DNA from: Drosophila miranda
Lineage: Eukaryota > Arthropoda > Insecta > Diptera > Drosophilidae
Direction: 5' to 3'
Assembly: GCF_003369915.1 (NCBI RefSeq)
Contig: NC_046674.1
Coordinates: forward strand, 9,548,001 to 9,612,000
DNA length: 64,000 nt
Program-made: the position numbers and the translations under genes
Part shown: one piece after another, positions 62,016 to 64,000 of the stretch
How the letters are laid out: each line of letters opens with the position of its first letter
How positions within the stretch are numbered: position 1 is the first letter of the stretch
The notes under the pieces: generated by a model
Told to the model about the DNA's origin: nothing
The model's input: only the letters and a program-made list of their open reading frames with translations
Database searches by the model: none

Positions 62016-64000
62016 ATGCCGATTCAGGCTCCCTCATGGACAGACTTTCTGAACTGTCCCATCTGCGGCAATGAGTTTGCGGCCAGTCAGCGGTTCCCCA
62101 TCAGCTTGGGATGTGGGCATACCATTTGCAAGCTCTGCCTGACCACCCTCTACAATCGGCAATGTCCCTTCGATCAGGTAAGCACGATACCCCCATACAC
62201 CTCAAAGGATGCCAACCCTTCGATACTATAATACAAATTAATCTCTTGCAGACGCAGATTGTCACCGACATCGACAATTTGCCCACTAACCATGCTCTGC
62301 TCCAGCTGGTGGCCAAGGGTCCGGGTCCAGGTCTGGGTCCGCCCGGCAAGGACTCGGTGGAGCCTTCTGTGGACTTCTCCCAGCATGCGCCACCCAGTGT
62401 GCAGAAGCTCGATCCGGAGCAGCTCAAGTGCTACAAGCTCGGAAAGCAGTGCATCGAGGATCTGGCCCTGCACCTGAAGTCCTTCCTCAACCTCAACAAC
62501 GGTAACCTGCTGACGCGACCCATGCAGCGCAAGCTGGTGACGCTCGTCAACTGTCAGCTGATGGAAGAGGAGGGACGCGTGCGGGCATTAAGAGCGGCCC
62601 GTTCGTTGGGCGAGCGCACCGTCACCGAGCTGATCCTGCAGCACCAGAATCCCCAGCAGCTCAGCTCCAACCTGTGGGCGGCGGTGAGGACGCGTGGCTG
62701 CCAGTTCCTCGGCCCGGCCATGCAGGAGGAGGTGCTGAAGCTGGTCCTGCTGGCCCTGGAGGAGGGCTCGGCGCTGTCCCGCAAGGTGCTGGTCATGTTT
62801 GTGGTGCAGCGCCTGGAGCCGCAGTTCCCGCAAGCCTCCAAGACGAGCATCGGCCATGTGGTGCAGCTGCTCTACCGCGCCAGCTGCTTCAAGGTGTCCA
62901 AGCGCGAGGCAGACTCCTCGCTGATGCAGCTGAAGGAAGAGTTCCGCACCTACGATGCCCTTAGGAGGGAACACGACGCCCAGATCGTTCAGATAGCCAC
63001 CGAGGCAGGGCTACGGATCGCGCCCGAGCAATGGTCTTCCCTCTTGTACGGCGACGTGCTGCATAAGAGCCACATGCAGAGCATCATCGACAAGCTGCAG
63101 ACGCCGTCTTCCTTCGCCCAGTCGGTGCAGGAGCTGGTCATCGCCCTGCAGCGCACCAGCGACCCCGCCAAGCTCTCCAATCTCCACAATCATCTGAAGT
63201 ACCTGGCCAACATCGATCCGTGCGCGGAGGTGGCCCCCTGGCAGGACGTGGCAGAGGCCCTGGATGCAGTGCGTCACTCCGTCGTGGGCCTAGTTAACTT
63301 CCTGCAACATCATGGCGTACGCAAGACCCAGGACGCCATCGGCAGTGCTGGAGCAGCCATCAGCAATCCGAAGTACAAGATCAGCCTCTGCCGGGACCTG
63401 AACGTGCGGCGTGTGTGTCCCCGCGGCGCCAGCTGCACCTTCGCCCATTCGCAGGAGGAAGTGGAGCGCTACCGCGCGAGGAACAGAGGTAAACACATCA
63501 AGACACCTCTGCCAGGACCTCCTCTGATGGTCGGAGACGATTGTCAGGTTCTGGGCGTGGCGCCCATGATGCCGATGTCCCCCATGCACTACATGGCATC
63601 ACCCAGAGGCTACCTCGACCCCAACGCCAACCTGCCAGGCCTCGGACTCTCTCCAGGAGCCACCCATCCCCCACAGCCACCACAGCTGCTCCATCACCCC
63701 TCCATTGCCCGCCAGATGAATGGTCTGATGGTGCCCGGGCGCTTCGATCCGCGCTTCAACTACGGCCCCGGACAGCCGATCGCACAATCCAGGAACCCCT
63801 CGCCCAGGGAGTACCAGGCCAGTCCTGGCCCCGTCCCCGTCCCAGGGCCCCCACCACCGCAACAGCAACAGCCACAGCAACGCAATCTATCCAACCCACC
63901 GAGCTTCAATAGTAACCTCCACAAGGGTTATATGCTTCCAGCGGATGTGTTCCATCCCACGGCCTATGGCTATGGCAGCGAGGAGAAGCTGGGCCATCCC
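62016..64000 (+). CDS. roq: Roquin, RING/ROQ/CCCH RNA-binding protein (cut by window end)
   Basis: Roquin proteins bind stem-loop decay elements in mRNA 3' UTRs and recruit deadenylation machinery; the RING gives E3 ligase potential. Exon 1 is 62,016-62,177 and exon 2 runs from 62,252 to beyond the window, in phase 0, with 637 residues visible. The RING (residues about 14-54) has CPIC...[10 protein letters not shown]...CPFD. The ROQ region follows, with [12 protein letters not shown] and [14 protein letters not shown] and helical HEPN-like flanks. A CCCH finger (C-x8-C-x5-C-x3-H, about residues 433-453) is [10 protein letters not shown]...CTFAH. After it the sequence is Pro/Gln/Met-rich, typical of the C-terminal effector region. 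A GGTAAAC near 63,488 could be a donor, but reading through gives sensible protein. The ATG follows an acceptor by one base, so the first exon is purely untranslated. Confidence 0.95.

Overview
The window is nuclear DNA from a fruit fly of the genus Drosophila. The genes are split by short introns (about 55-80 bases, GT-AG) and sit among long stretches rich in GAGA, CA, CAG and TGGC microsatellites. Several proteins are recognisable Drosophila family members. The set EFL1 / TyrRS / GluRS-m / Serinc / fax / NSUN7 / Gagr / two Agpat genes / roquin fits the block around 72D-E of D. melanogaster chromosome 3L (Muller element D). The high microsatellite load suggests a species outside the melanogaster subgroup, perhaps the obscura group; that is inference.

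Layout. Positions 1-14,431 hold no convincing exon. They read as one long intron of the first gene and contain a near-perfect recursive-splicing (ratchet) site at 5,741/5,742 and a 20-21-bp minisatellite at 12.7-13.1 kb. From 14.4 to 18.0 kb (+) lie the last four coding exons of a cysteine-rich protein, probably secreted. EFL1 (-, 23.05-20.17 kb) and TyrRS (+) share a 273-bp head-to-head promoter; GluRS-m (+) and Serinc (-) follow. The 29.5-32.7 kb spacer carries three diverged copies of a roughly 130-bp block. fax (+, 32.7-39.3 kb, with about 2.8 kb of 3' UTR) comes next, then an NSUN7 orthologue (+) converging on the domesticated retroelement gag gene Gagr (-). After a weakly supported small gene (+, about 50.6-51.4 kb) comes a 1,015-residue MYND zinc-finger protein (-, 55.2-51.8 kb). 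Two tandem acyltransferase genes (+) and the start of roquin (+, cut by the window end) complete the window.

Functional themes: translation (two aminoacyl-tRNA synthetases and the 60S maturation GTPase EFL1), membrane lipid metabolism (Serinc and two AGPATs), RNA control (roquin, and an NSUN7 that appears to have lost its catalytic cysteines), axon development (fax) and a captured retroelement gene (Gagr). The points most worth a second look are the absence of the conserved EFL1 C-terminus downstream of its third exon, the cysteine-less NSUN7, the Gagr locus, the ratchet site and the repeat mosaic upstream of fax. All exon boundaries come from reading splice signals and checking phase by eye; no alignment or transcript data were available.
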